Source: Erigeron canadensis (Eukaryota; Streptophyta; Magnoliopsida; Asterales; Asteraceae). From it: a DNA stretch of 64,000 nucleotides. Each line of letters begins with the position of its first letter. Within the stretch, counting starts at the first letter, position 1. A program made the translations under genes and the position numbers. The stretch spans positions 11,842,001-11,906,000 of the forward strand of contig NC_057764.1 of NCBI RefSeq assembly GCF_010389155.1, in the 5' to 3' direction. Below the pieces are notes generated by a model. That model worked only from the letters and a program-made list of their open reading frames with translations, had not been told where the DNA came from and made no database searches. Positions 35,382 to 46,894 of this stretch are shown here, piece by piece.

Positions 35382-38300
35382 GGCGATCGAAAGAAGAATA
35401 TTTGGTATCTGGACAGCGCTGCTGGCCGGACTATGACCGGATGTGAGCCCCTGCTGGAAGAGTTCACTGTCTGTGATGGACCGGCAGTGACATTTGGTAA
35501 TGATGGAAGTGGGAAAACTAAAGGATATGGTGTTGTTGACAATGGGCAGATCCAGTTTACAAAAGTTGCATTTGTTAATGGTTTGAAATATAACCTGATA
35601 AGTGTCAGTCAACTTTGTGATGATGGATATAGGGTACTGTTCGATATTGCTCAAGGCACTGTTTTTAACAAGGATTGGAAGGTAGTTATGATTGCACCAA
35701 GAAAAGGGAATGTGTACATCATGGACATGGAGCCTGCTCCAAAAGAGCATTGTTTCTATGTCAAGGCTGATGAGGACACCAACTGGCTGTGGCATAAACG
35801 GCTATCCCACCTTAATTTCAAAAATATCAACAAGTTGTCAAGAAAGCAACTGGTGGATGGGATACCTTTGTTTTCCTTTAAAAAGGAGAAGCCATGTCCA
35901 GGGTGTGAAATGGGCAAAAAGAAAAGAGCCAGTTTCAAGACCAGGCAGAATTTCAGTATCACTGAACCTCTTCACATGCTTCATATGGATCTCTTTGGTC
36001 CAGTGAATGTTCAAACTAAAGTTGGCAAGAGATACACTTTAGTTGTCGTCGATGAATACACCAGATTTTGTTGGGTGATATTTATCAAATCAAAGAGTGA
36101 TGCGCCTGGTGAAATTATCTCTCTCATCAAAAGAATTGAACTCAAGTTTACCAAGAAAGTGTGTCAGTTGAGAAGTTATAATGGTACAGAATTCATTAAT
36201 AAAGAATTGGAGACATTTTGCACTGACACTGGCATTTTTCAAAACTTCTCGTCAGCTCGTTCTTCAGAACAAAATGGTGTGGTTGAAAGAAAGAATTGCA
36301 CATTGATTGAAGCTGCCAGAAGTATGTTATCTGAATCTGGTCTTCCCACCTGTTTCTGGGCTGAAGCTGTGGCAACTGCTTGTCACACCCAAAACAGGTC
36401 AGTTTATGTCAAGAGACACAAGAAGACTTCCTATGAAGTCCTTAGGAATCGCAAACCAAATATTGGATACTTTCATGTATTTGGTTGTCCAGTTTATATC
36501 TTAAACGATTCTAGTAAGTTGGGAAAGTTTGATGCAAAAGCTGACGAAGGTGTCTTTGTAGGGTATTCAAATATTTGAAAAGCCTATAGAGTTTATAATT
36601 ATAGACTCCAAAAGGTACATGAGACAATTTATGTCACATTCGATGAATCAAATGAAGCAATCAACAAAAGACCAACCCTTGATTTATCTTCAGTTGTCCC
36701 AGTTGATTTTGGTGTGTCTAATCAAGTTCATCAATCAGTTACTGCACCAGAAGATGTTTCCAGACATCAAGTCTTGGAACCAGTTAAGGAAAAGAAGAGC
36801 TCCAGTGACACCTCATTTTATCCCTCTATCAGTTTTAACCTACCTGAAAAACTGGTAATTGGATCAGATGTACGTGCCACAACAACATCAGAACCAGTTC
36901 AAACTTCTCCAGTTCTTCAAGATATACCTTTGTTTGAAGATAATCATGTTAACTCTTCAGTTGACACTGATGATGAAGTTGAAGTAGTTTGGACTGATCC
37001 TCCTCCAGTTGCTACATCTGTTGGAGATCGTCAGGTGTCTTGCACTGATGTTGTAGTATATTAACCTAGTCAATACACTAAATGGGCTGCTGCTCATCCC
37101 ATCGAGCAGATTATTGGCAGTCCAGATAGTGGAGTTCAGACTAGAAGAGCCACAAGTGATCAATGCTTGAACGTCACCTTCTTATCACTGATTGAACCAA
37201 AGAAGATTGACGAGGCTTTGGCAGATCCAAGCTGGGTTGAAGCTATGCAAGAAGAACTCAACCAGTTCGAAAGGAACAACGTTTGGGAACTTGTTCCTTG
37301 TCCTCCTGGGTTAATGAAAGAACCCATTGGAACGAGATGGGTCTACCGGAACAAGATTGGTTGCCAAGGGTTATTGTCAAGCAGAAGGTGTTGATTTCGA
37401 TGAAACTTTTGCTCCAGTTGCAAGACTTGAAGCCATTAGAATTTTCTTGGCTTATGCTGCTCACTTGCAATTCAAGGTCTTCCAGATGGATGTAAAAAGT
37501 GCGTTTCTGAATGGCAAGTTGGAAGAAGAGGTGTATGTCACGCAGACTCCAGGCTTCATAAATGAAAAGCATCCTCATTGGGTATATAGACTGAACAAAG
37601 CCTTGTATGGTATTCGACAAGCCCCAAGAGCCTGGTATGACACTCTAACTAAACATCTTCTCAAATATGGTTTTCAAAGAGGTGCAATAGATAATACCTT
37701 GTTTATCTTGAAAGAAAAAGGTAATATCTTGCTGGTACAAATCTATGTTGATCACATTATATTCGGGGTCAACTGATGATGGAATGTGTAAAAGGTTTTC
37801 GAAAATTATGTCTCAAGAATATGAGATGAGTTTAATGGGTGAATTAACATTTTTCTTAGGTTTACAAATCAAACAAACCATGGATGGTATTTTTATTAAC
37901 CAAGAAAAATATGTCAGAGATTTGTTAAGAAAATACAAATATGATTCTATCCCATCAAAAACCACACCTATTTCAGCTCCATTAAACTTGGACTCTGACC
38001 CAAATGGCAAACCAGTGGACCAAAAGGAATATCGTGGAATGGTTGGTTCACTGATGTATTTAACTGCCAGTCGACCAGATATTATGTTTGCAACATGTCT
38101 ATGTGCCAGATTTCAGGCTAATCCAAAAGAATCACATTTGCATGCTGTTAAACGCATTTTCAGGTACCTGAAAGGGTGCCCTAGCCTTGGTCTTTGGTAT
38201 CCCAAAGGCTCAGGGTTAGATCTAATGGGTTATTCAGATTCAGATCATGCAGGTTGTAAGATCGATAGAAAATCCACAACTGGTGGATGTCACTTCCTAG

Positions 38301-38689
38301 GGGGGAAATTGGTAAGTTGGACCAGTAAGAAGCAGACTTCGGTCTCAATGTCTACTGCTGAGGCAAAATACATTTCTGCGGCCAGTTGCTGTGCCCAGAT
38401 TCTCTGGATCAAAAACCAGTTGCTTGATCATGGTATGAAATTCACAAGAACCCCAATCTTTTGTGACAACACCAGTGCTATTGCTATATCTCACAACCTA
38501 GTGATGCACTTAAAGACAAAGCATATCGACATCAGGTATCACTTCATTCGTGATCATGTTATGAAAGGAGACATTGAAATACATTTCATCCCCACTGATA
38601 AACAGTTAGCTGATGTTTTTACAAAACCTCTTGATGAGAAAACTTTTAAACATCTCATCAGTGAACTGGGTATGTTAAATCCTCATTAA
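35382..38689 (+). pseudogene. Copia pol of element A (protease, integrase, RT, RNase H), broken
   Basis: Domains in order: protease with WYLDSAAGRTMTG (35400), the integrase zinc motif (WLWHKRLSHLNF, CPGCEMGKK), the integrase core with MDLFGPV and the catalytic-Glu region EQNGVVERKN, a KFDAKADEGVFVGYS block, an acidic linker, RT from about 37170 with [15 protein letters not shown] and [13 protein letters not shown], and RNase H with DSDHAGC..RKSTTGG and QLADVFTKPL near the end. Damage: TGA at 36576, TAA at 37062, frameshifts near 37370 and 37770, and the RT site reads YVDH instead of YVDD. Integrase-before-RT order defines copia. The block order and wording fit Sireviruses. The second copy is element D. 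Confidence 0.92.
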
Positions 38690-39254
38690 ACTGGAGAGGC
38701 CCTCCAGTTGAGGATGGTCCAGGTGATCCTTGATTGGTTGGAGATTGAACGCCTTGATGTACTCAAAGACTAGTCATTAATCAAATGGATCATACTTTTA
38801 GGGGGAAAACACTCAAAATATTTTTCAAATTAAAATTTGTTTTATTTTTCCTTGAAAAATGCAACTGAAAGTCATTAGTTGAAACAGGCATCTGAAAAAT
38901 TTCTCCAGTTTGCTAGTTTTGTCTTGTCTCAAAATGGTGGTCAGCCAGATTTCATAACGTTATGTTTTACTTGGTGAATACTTGTGACACGTGATGTTAC
39001 TTGAGTGGTTATCTCACACTCACAAACGTCACCTGACATGTCTTACGTGTCAAGACTTTTTGCTGAAAGTTACTGCACTTTTTATGGGAATTGATGAAGT
39101 TAGTGGGTGAGTGGGAATACCAGCCGTTGTAGCATTAAATGCTTGATGGGAGGTATTAAATGTTTTTGAATTCTCAAAATTTCTGAAAATCAATTTTTTT
39201 TTTACAAATTATTTCAAAATTTGGGGACTAAAATATCTTTTCGTATATATTTTG

Positions 39255-39406
39255 GTAATATTTTATTACCTATATATACCCCCACCAAATATCCTTTTCA
39301 TTTACTTCACTCAAAATTCCTTTCATTTACTCCTCCAATCATTCAAATTCGAGATCCCTTTCTCTCTTTCTTCTTTAAGTCCAAAACCCTAGATCCAATA
39401 TCACAA
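39255..39406 (+). promoter_or_regulatory. Internal promoter-like leader of ORF3
   Basis: ACCTATATATACCCCCACC at about 39268-39286 looks like a plant TATA box. It is followed by a CT-rich leader with AAACCCTAG near 39385-39393 and a good start context, CAAATGG. The C1 copy (before 199) and element B (before 5009) also have AACCCTA upstream of the start. This suggests ORF3 is transcribed on its own. Confidence 0.45.
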
Positions 39407-42400
39407 ATGGCTCCTAAATCATCTTCTTCTTCATCTCGTTCCCGTGATGTGAATCTACTCACTGCTGAGTATACTCCATCACAAAATGTTTCTCGTGCCA
39501 TTGGTGCTCCCATTAGTTCAAAATTAATTAAATTAAATCCAAATAATCCAATGGCATCTCTTCAAGGGCACCAGGCCGCTGACTCTCTTATTGGGAAAAT
39601 CCAATCCTTTCTTCGGATTTTTCCCCTCAGCGATGCCTTTTCTCTGAACCCAAGCAAGCTGTTTCATGACTACTTGTGCGAGTTCTGGTACACTGCTTCC
39701 CTTTCTGATGACTGCTCATCCATCTCCTTTTCTTTAAAGGATGGGTCAGTCCCGTGTACCATCACCACTGGAACGTTGAGGGAGGCCCTTAACCTCAACT
39801 ACTGGAGACAAGATGAAAGTCCAGTGGTGATTCCCTCAAATATCAATTTCCGTCAGGTCTTTCTTGACATGGGGAATAAAGAGGTTGTGGAGGGGGATGT
39901 ATTGAAGACCAAGGGATCTATTACTATGAGAGGGCTTTCACCATCCTGGAAGTACTTCATGGTCCACTTGGTGGAAAGTTTGGGGGGAGGGGGGGGGGAG
40001 TTCTGGTGGTTTGGACCAGATAAACTCCTTCAAGGCAAAGATGGCTTACTGCCTATGGAATGGACTGAGGGTGGATTTTGCTAATATTCTGTTTAGAAGC
40101 CTAGTATTTGAGTTGAAAGGCAACAGGGGTCCTTGTGTCCCATTTTCTAGATTTCTATCCCTTTGTTTCATCAATATTCTGGGCGGAGAAGAGTACAATA
40201 ATACACAATCCTTATTCTCTGTGCCAGAACTATTAAGGAATCTGGACAATCTTGTGTCCACTTCTGATGAAGTCCAGATTTCCCCTAGAATGCTTCTTGC
40301 ATTCTCCAGAACTGATGCACCACCATCTGGTGAGTCAGAAAGGCAACTGGGCGGGCCTCAAAATAATGAGGGACCTACTAGTGCGTCTGCCGGTGATGTG
40401 ACTGTGGCAGAAGCTGGAGACCTCCCCTCAGGTATCCCGGCGGTTCCAAAAGCAAGGAGATCTACCAAAAGTAGAAGAAGATCCAGATCAGGACTTGCTA
40501 CATCTGACCAGTCACAGCCTGTGACTGTGGTCTCTGAAGCCGCAGCCAGTGATATTGCAACTAAGGAAAGAGCAGTTGTAGTTGAGGCTCCAGTTACCTC
40601 TTTCCAGGGAGAAGATTCCTTGGCAACGGATCCCATAACTGATGAAACCATTGAGGTTACTCAAACTGGTCATCAGGAGTCTGAACAACCTGTTCAGCCA
40701 CCCCCAACATTTATGGATCTTGGCATAAATGAGGGTGAGTTTCAGCTTGAGTCTTCAGATTCATCTGAGACTGAATCTGACCAGGAGATGGCTGATGCAA
40801 CTGTACTTGATCAGCTCCCTTCTCTCCTTGGTCAACCTCAAGAACTCCAAGTTTCAGTTTCCCCAACTAATTTACAAAGCTCAGATATACCTCCAATATT
40901 CGCCTCTCGCCAACCACTTTCTTCTATTGAAGAAACTTTGGCTGCCAGTGAGAGAAGTTTGATTGAAAAGGTGATGTCTGAGATCACCAAGATTGCAGCG
41001 CCCCAGGTTGATCTCACTCCCATTACATCTGAGATCGATCGGTTGAGGTGCAGTCTTGATACACTGGCCAGCAAAGTGTCTGATCACTCAACTTCTATAT
41101 CAAATCTGACCACTGAAGTTGGTAAAGGTAAAGAGGTTGTGCAGGAAGTTGTTAAGGAAGTCCCTGCAACTGGGCTTTCTCCAGATGATCTCCCCATACT
41201 TAAACAAATCTTAAAGAGTCAAGAACAAACAAGTGGAAATGTAATGACTCAGTCACAAGAGATCAATCATCTGTGGAGAACAGTTCGCATGATATGTGGA
41301 GTCTTCAAAGAGTGCAAGACAATGCAATCATGGCAGCCTCTAGATCGCTTGCCCTCCAGTCATGCCGATTTTGAAGCTATAAGGCAAGGACTAGATGCTG
41401 CCAAGGGGGAAAGGTCTGTTCATGCCCCTCGTACTCTTGTTGAAACTTCAGGTGCAGGGAAGGAGATGGTTGTTGCTGCCAGTACTGAGGCTAGTGAGCA
41501 GGTGATTGAATTGTTTGATGATGTGGTGAAGGGGAATGTGGATAAGGGAAAGGCCATTGCTACTGATGAATCTATGGAACCTGCCACCGATGCACCCATG
41601 TTGGAAACTGGAAATGTTGATTTATTGCCTCCAGTTACTGAAAGCGAAAGTCAGAAGTTAGCAAGAGTGGGATATCTGGTCAAGGAAAGGAAGAAACAAA
41701 TGAAGGCGAATCAATTCGAATCAAGAAAAAATCTTCCAACCCCTCTTGTTGATGTAACTGATGCTCAACTCCTTGGCTTAACACTTGTGGAATACAAGAA
41801 AATCAAAGAAGATCCAAGGATAGTCAATGAACTGAAGGAGATGCTTGAAGTTGAACTGGACAAACACTATCAAGATGATGAGGCTGGACTTGATGCCAAG
41901 TGTTTGAATGTATCGGTGGAGAAGGCCAAAGAGATAAGGTCAGAAGGGATTCTCAAGAGAATTGAATAGGTAAAGAAAGTGGTCAGCAAAGTATTGACTC
42001 CACCCAAGTCCAAAGGAAGAAAACAAAAAGCTTTATCAAGGGATGCAAATCTAAGGACTTGGGTAGAACCATCTGAACCCACAACTGATGATATTCGAGC
42101 TGCTACTCAAAAACTGAGCACGAGCAAGATTAAACTGACAAATGAATCAGAGGCTCGCACATATTTGTCTAATGTACAGCGTCGAAGGCACAATAGAGGT
42201 AAGATCACTGATGTTAAAGTTTCGATCAAGCCTGGTGCTAAACATTTTGTTGTTGAGGTACAATACTTTGGTGGACCTAAGAGAACAACTGAGAACCCTG
42301 ATGTCCATCAGTATGGTCATTCAGAGCATGTGGAAATGTTGAGATTGCTGGAAGGATGGCAGAGGAAGAACAAGGTTGAAAAGGGCTGGGAATATGTATT

Positions 42401-42521
42401 GCAAAATCTGATCAAGTTCAAGGAAAACATTGAAGAAAGATTAGGCCTTGATCTTGAGGACAAACAGCCAATTTCATCAGTTGCAAAAAGAAGGAAAACT
42501 GGCGAAGGGCCATCTGTTTAA
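39407..42521 (+). pseudogene. ORF3: extra gene between pol and 3' LTR of element A
   Basis: The ATG at 39407 opens a gene of about 1,040 codons. Residues 1-190 hold a Ser-rich start and a globular region with LCEFWYTASL and TGTLREALNLNYW. Next come WKYFMVHLVESLGG and, after a frameshift in the G-run 39979-39999, INSFKAKMAYCLWNGL and FSRFLSLCFINILGGEEYNN. Then follow an acidic Ser/Thr/Glu linker with a basic patch (KARRSTKSRRRSR), a coiled coil around 40960-41140, and a basic C-terminal domain ending at 42521. One in-frame TAG is at 41967. It sits where an envelope gene would be but has no signal peptide or membrane segment, so an envelope role is unlikely. A nuclear or particle-associated role is possible. 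Function unknown. Confidence 0.75.
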
Positions 42522-42783
42522 GTTTTCCTTCTAACTATCGGCTTGTAATTTTATTTACTTTCTTGTAACTTCTTTGTAAAAGTTGTGTATATACAAGTTG
42601 CCAGATTCTAACTCACAAGTTAGATATCTGATAAGATCTACAAACAATTAAAACTAAACCCAAGACATTTGATGATCTATAAAAATCTCTTGGAAACTTA
42701 ATAGGTTTTATCAAACTCAAGTATTTCAAACTTAAACTTGTATAGAAAAAGGTTTGAAAATACTTGGCAATATTTCAGGACAA

Positions 42784-42795
42784 TTAGGGGGAATT
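42784..42795 (+). other. Polypurine tract of element A
   Basis: TTAGGGGGAATT directly before the 3' LTR. The same tract is present before the C1 LTR at 7533. Confidence 0.88.
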
Positions 42796-43768
42796 TGTTA
42801 GGTCCAGTTTAAGCTATAAACTGGAGCTCTCCAGCGACATCTGGAGAGCATGCAAAATTGTCCGAAATATTAGAAGTCCAGTTGCATTATACAGTTTTAG
42901 CAACTGATGACTTCCTCCAGTTGAGATCTGAAGACTAGAATCTGAAGACCTTCCGGTTGAAGTGAAAGACAACAAATGGAAGACAGAGATTGGCAATGGC
43001 AGCGAAGCCCAGTTGACAATCTACCAGATCAATCAACTGGAGAATCCTCCAGTGTAAATGCTCTTACAAAGCTTTACACTGATTACGAGGAGGACCTTTT
43101 ACACTACATCCTTTTAACCGGACAATAATCTTGTCTCTGGATAAAAGTGCAAAGATGTAGAGTGGTTGAATAAAGTAACCTTTTGTCTTACTTTATTTAG
43201 CACACACAAAGACTTATTTAACAATACTTTTGTGTGTTGTCAACCATATTTGTACGTCGAAGTTGAGATCCAATGCTAAATTTTCGACTATAAATAGAGG
43301 TCCTTGCACAAGCATTTTCACAACTTTGCAAATACATATATTCTGCAATATTGGTGAAGTTGTGCAATATTCTCTCAATCGCAAAAAGGAACATTTCACA
43401 ACTTTAAGTGTTTCGATTGTTTAGGAGAATTTCCAAGTTTAGATCAATTGTATTTCATTGGTTGTTAGGATATTTACATTCTTGTAATATCTTGGTTCCG
43501 CAACAACTTTGTATTTTATTTAAACAATCAATAAATAAAATACACTTGAAAATTACATATTGTCTCACCAATTTATATACTTGCCTTTTATATTATTGCA
43601 TTGCATTGACTTACACATTCTGTCACCTTAATATATTAACTCCAGTTAACCTGGTACACAATCAATCTAAACTGGTCATATCCAGGTTAATTGATTGTGT
43701 TGCAAAGTTCACTCACCATTGACATACAGGTGTCTTCAGCACCCATCTAGTAATAGTTGGGACTTACA
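42796..43768 (+). repeat. 3' LTR of copia element A
   Basis: It matches the 5' LTR with about 20 differences. The TATA box TATAAATA is at 43289-43296. It ends GACTTACA and is followed by the target duplication AAAATT. Confidence 0.95.
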
Positions 43769-45623
43769 AAAATTTCCTAAAAGGCCTGGGATTTTTGTGC
43801 AAAAGCTTTTGTGGTGATTTGTAAGTATTTATATGATTTAATGGATTAAAATGATAATTAAAATATATATAAATTAATTTATTTATTATATAAACCATGA
43901 ACTTGATTAAATTTACATAACCAATAGTAAAAGTAACTAAAACCTTCTGGAGAAAAATAATTACAAGTGAAAGATCAAGTTCCATACCATTCAAAGATAA
44001 ATAATCAAGTAAAACCCACTAATTAATCACTATTATTAAAGAAATAAAAATAATACATAAATAAATGTATAAATTATAATATTATAAATCAAAAGGGCAT
44101 AAAAATCAGTAAATAATCCAAGTATAATTATTCATGAATTATAAAGACAATTTAAGAACTTAAAAATAATTATAAGGAATTATTTAATTACTAAATCAAT
44201 AAAATAAATTAATAATTAATTAAATAATATTAAATTGAATAAATTAAATATAAACCAGAAATATTTATCAACATTCATATTATAAGATTACAAATGTCAA
44301 ACATTATTATAAAACAAAGTATGCAATGGAAATTATATAAAACAAAGCCGAACTACCGAAATTTCAATAAACGTACAAAATCGTATAAATGACCATCTCC
44401 ACCAAATATCTTCCAACCGAATGATGTGAACAATATAATGCACTTGAATTCCATAATTAAACAACAACCAAAGATGAGCAAGTCTACTAGCGTACATCTC
44501 ATGATCTAGTTTACTAATGCAACACACACTTACGTTGTGTATATTTTGAATACCATGGTGTAGGCTTGCTTGAGGGACGACACCACTAGCCGAAGATCTC
44601 GCTTTTGATCAGACCCTTTTTATACTCAAATCAAGTGAGTCATAGGCACCTTTCAAACTATTTTATGTGTTTAACTATCGGGGTGAAAAACATGATATAT
44701 ATATATATATATATGAAATTGCTTTTATATACATATATATGAAATGATTCTTGATAATATGATTTTGAAATGAAATTGTTTCGTATGTTCAATGTGATAA
44801 ATGTTTTATGATGAGCTTGAGTTCTGTCAACCCGTTTTCTTTCGGTACACTACTATTTATTCTGAAATTGGAAGCCTGTAGTTAGGGAGTTGCGCAACTA
44901 GGTTTCGTCCACCCACCCATAAGTGTAACGGTGGAAGGTTGGTTGCCTTTGTGATGACCTTCACTTCCAGTCTGACCATAGTGGTGCTCTAGCTACCTTA
45001 AATTTAAATGGTCGTCTCCATGGCACGACCCTATTATTATTAATACGACACTTGATTGATAGCTTGTGCTATGAAATGAATTATATATATTGTTGGACTT
45101 GATAAAATGGTAGTAGTAGTGGCTCAAGTATTTACTCATCAAAGTTTACTTGAATTATGCCCATGTGGCTAAATGATATTGATATTATTATGTTGGATAT
45201 TATAAGTTGAACATACGCTTTGGAAATGATTATTTGATAGAATAATTGGAAGTTTTATGACTCATTATCCTTGAATATTGTTGGTATATATATATATGTG
45301 TGTTGTTAGTTAAAACCTATGAACTCACTCAACTCTCGTAGTTGATACTTTTTCTTCATGCTTTTCAGGTTTAGAGCAGTAAGTTAGCTTCATGGACCGC
45401 CTCTTGGATGTTATGTGTTTGTAATGTGGTTGGACAAGTAACGCAAACATTTGATCTTTTGATTATGAATTTGGTTATGTAATGGATTTAAACATCATCT
45501 TGAACTTGTAATCTGTTGGGTTTGAATGTCATATGGAAACTTGTGTTGATGTTTTATATTTAAATCTTTTGTACCATGTCATTCTGTGGCATCTCGTGTT
45601 TCCGCCATAGTCGGGGTGTTACA
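43769..45623 (+). repeat. 5' LTR of plus-strand gypsy, second part
   Basis: It resumes the gypsy LTR after element A and matches 57381-58570 of the 3' LTR. It ends with GGGGTGTTACA at 45623. It contains the conserved block at 44820-45025, a TA microsatellite at 44697-44714, and a CTCGTAGTTGATACT..CATGCTTTTCAGG block near the end that is shared with the solo LTR at 12400-12450. Confidence 0.88.
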
Positions 45624-45629
45624 GAAAAA

Positions 45630-45642
45630 TGGTATCAGAGCC
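45630..45642 (+). other. Primer binding site of plus-strand gypsy
   Basis: TGGTATCAGAGCC, 6 nt after the LTR end, is complementary to initiator methionine tRNA. Confidence 0.9.
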
Positions 45643-46322
45643 AGGTTATAGAGAATTTTTGCTATAACCTACGTATTTTCAAAACGAGTCGAATATTTCT
45701 CAAACAATTAAGTCGATCATAAAGTATTCTATTTTTACTTATGCATAGCTTGATCAACTATGCCTAATTAAAAATTTAATACGGAACGATCGAAATGGTT
45801 GTCTAAGGAATATTCAAAATGGGTCTTTTGAAAATAAAGCTTTAAAACGATTCTTGGTGCAAAAGATACATAACCAAATCCAATGTTTGCATTACTTATT
45901 AGAACCCTTAGTTAATACCCCCACTTGGCTAGTATTACTTTGTCTATTTAGATGTAATACACAAGAGCTATGCACAAGTCGAATTCTAATCATTTCGTTG
46001 ATTCTAAATGGTCGTGAGTGTCGAGTTGGTCGTTAGTAGTCTTGCTAATTATTGCTGGGTACGTCGGTGGTGGATAGTCATGATGTTGTTCGGTGGTCAA
46101 GCTTGCGAGTCGTTGGTCGAGTTGGTCGGTTGCTTGTCAAATGGTTAAGGTCTTGCTTAAGTTGTCACGTGGGTCGTCAACGGTCAAGTAGGTCGAAAAT
46201 GGTCATCTAAGCGTCAAGTGGAGTCGTCATCTTATACTTTATGTGACTTGTGTAGGAATATCATGTCGTAAAGGAGTGGAGCCTCAAGAACCTCCAGTCA
46301 AGTAAGGGACATTTATGCATTT
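45643..46322 (+). other. Gypsy leader with GTCG/GTCAA-rich repeat tract
   Basis: No gene is seen. From about 46008 to 46235 the leader is a degenerate repeat of words such as TTGGTCG, GGTCAAG and GTCGT. It lies between the primer site and the accessory open frame. Confidence 0.5.
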
Positions 46323-46328
46323 GTGGAC

Positions 46329-46894
46329 ATGGTCGGGGAGAGGCAACAAAGGCAAGAAGACGAAGAAACGAAGCCGACGATGGACTCCCAACAGCCCCCA
46401 CAACGAGAGGAGGAGGAGGAGTCCGAGCCCATGGACGACCCATTAATTGGTGGTGATGCTAGCAGCGTTGCTTCTAGCCAACCGGTACGTCGCTCGCCTA
46501 CTCCACCACGGCCACTACCAGCCCCTAGAGCCCCCACACCGCCGAGAAAAAATGCGGCTATGATGTAAGTGATGGACGCTTCCCAACTCATGACCCATAC
46601 ATCCATCCACGCCTTCCTCGCAACCATCGTTACCATCTCGGCCCAGGACAAGGAGAAAATTCCCACCATCTTGTTTATGGTGTACCCCCTCCACTTCCCG
46701 TGGGTATGACTCGGGAGGAAAGGGATCGGGTGTGGGACATAGCCGGAGGACTAAGGGATGCCCGAGTGAGGGACCGACATCAAGAAGTCATGATGGAAAG
46801 AGCCTTGGGAGTAATGAGGCGAATAGGAGATGATACGGGAATGGAAATAGATGGAGTGCGCCGGATTTATGAGGTGATATTCATGATGGGATGA
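46329..46894 (+). pseudogene. Accessory open frame upstream of gypsy gag, broken
   Basis: ATG 46329 opens an 80-residue acidic, Gln/Glu-rich then Pro/Arg-rich segment (SPTPPRPLPAPRAPTPP) that stops at TAA 46566. The same frame continues past the stop to about 46710 with a hydrophobic stretch. After a frameshift, an Arg/Glu-rich helical stretch (46700-46894, TREERDRVWDIAGGL) follows. It is unlike Gag and lies between the primer site and gag. GTAAGT overlaps the stop, so a splice donor is also possible. I do not recognise the family. About 0.7 kb of leader without a gene follows before gag. Confidence 0.4.

Larger units (their letters stand above)
31935..43768 (+). mobile_element. Full-length Sirevirus-like copia element A
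   Basis: LTRs of 974 and 973 bp (31935-32908 and 42796-43768) have about 20 differences by my count, or roughly 2%. The target duplication AAAATT (5-6 bp) flanks it. The empty site is preserved in the 3' LTR of the host gypsy element at about 57376-57387. The internal order is PBS, gag, protease, integrase, RT, RNase H, extra ORF3, PPT. All genes are on the plus strand. Stops and frameshifts in gag, pol and ORF3 make it non-autonomous today. The extra gene after pol fits the Sirevirus plan in position. Confidence 0.93.

Noticed and set aside
39407..42521. Envelope gene of a Sirevirus
   Set aside because: The position fits, but there is no signal peptide, membrane helix or cleavage-site-like motif, and the acidic linker plus coiled coil points elsewhere.
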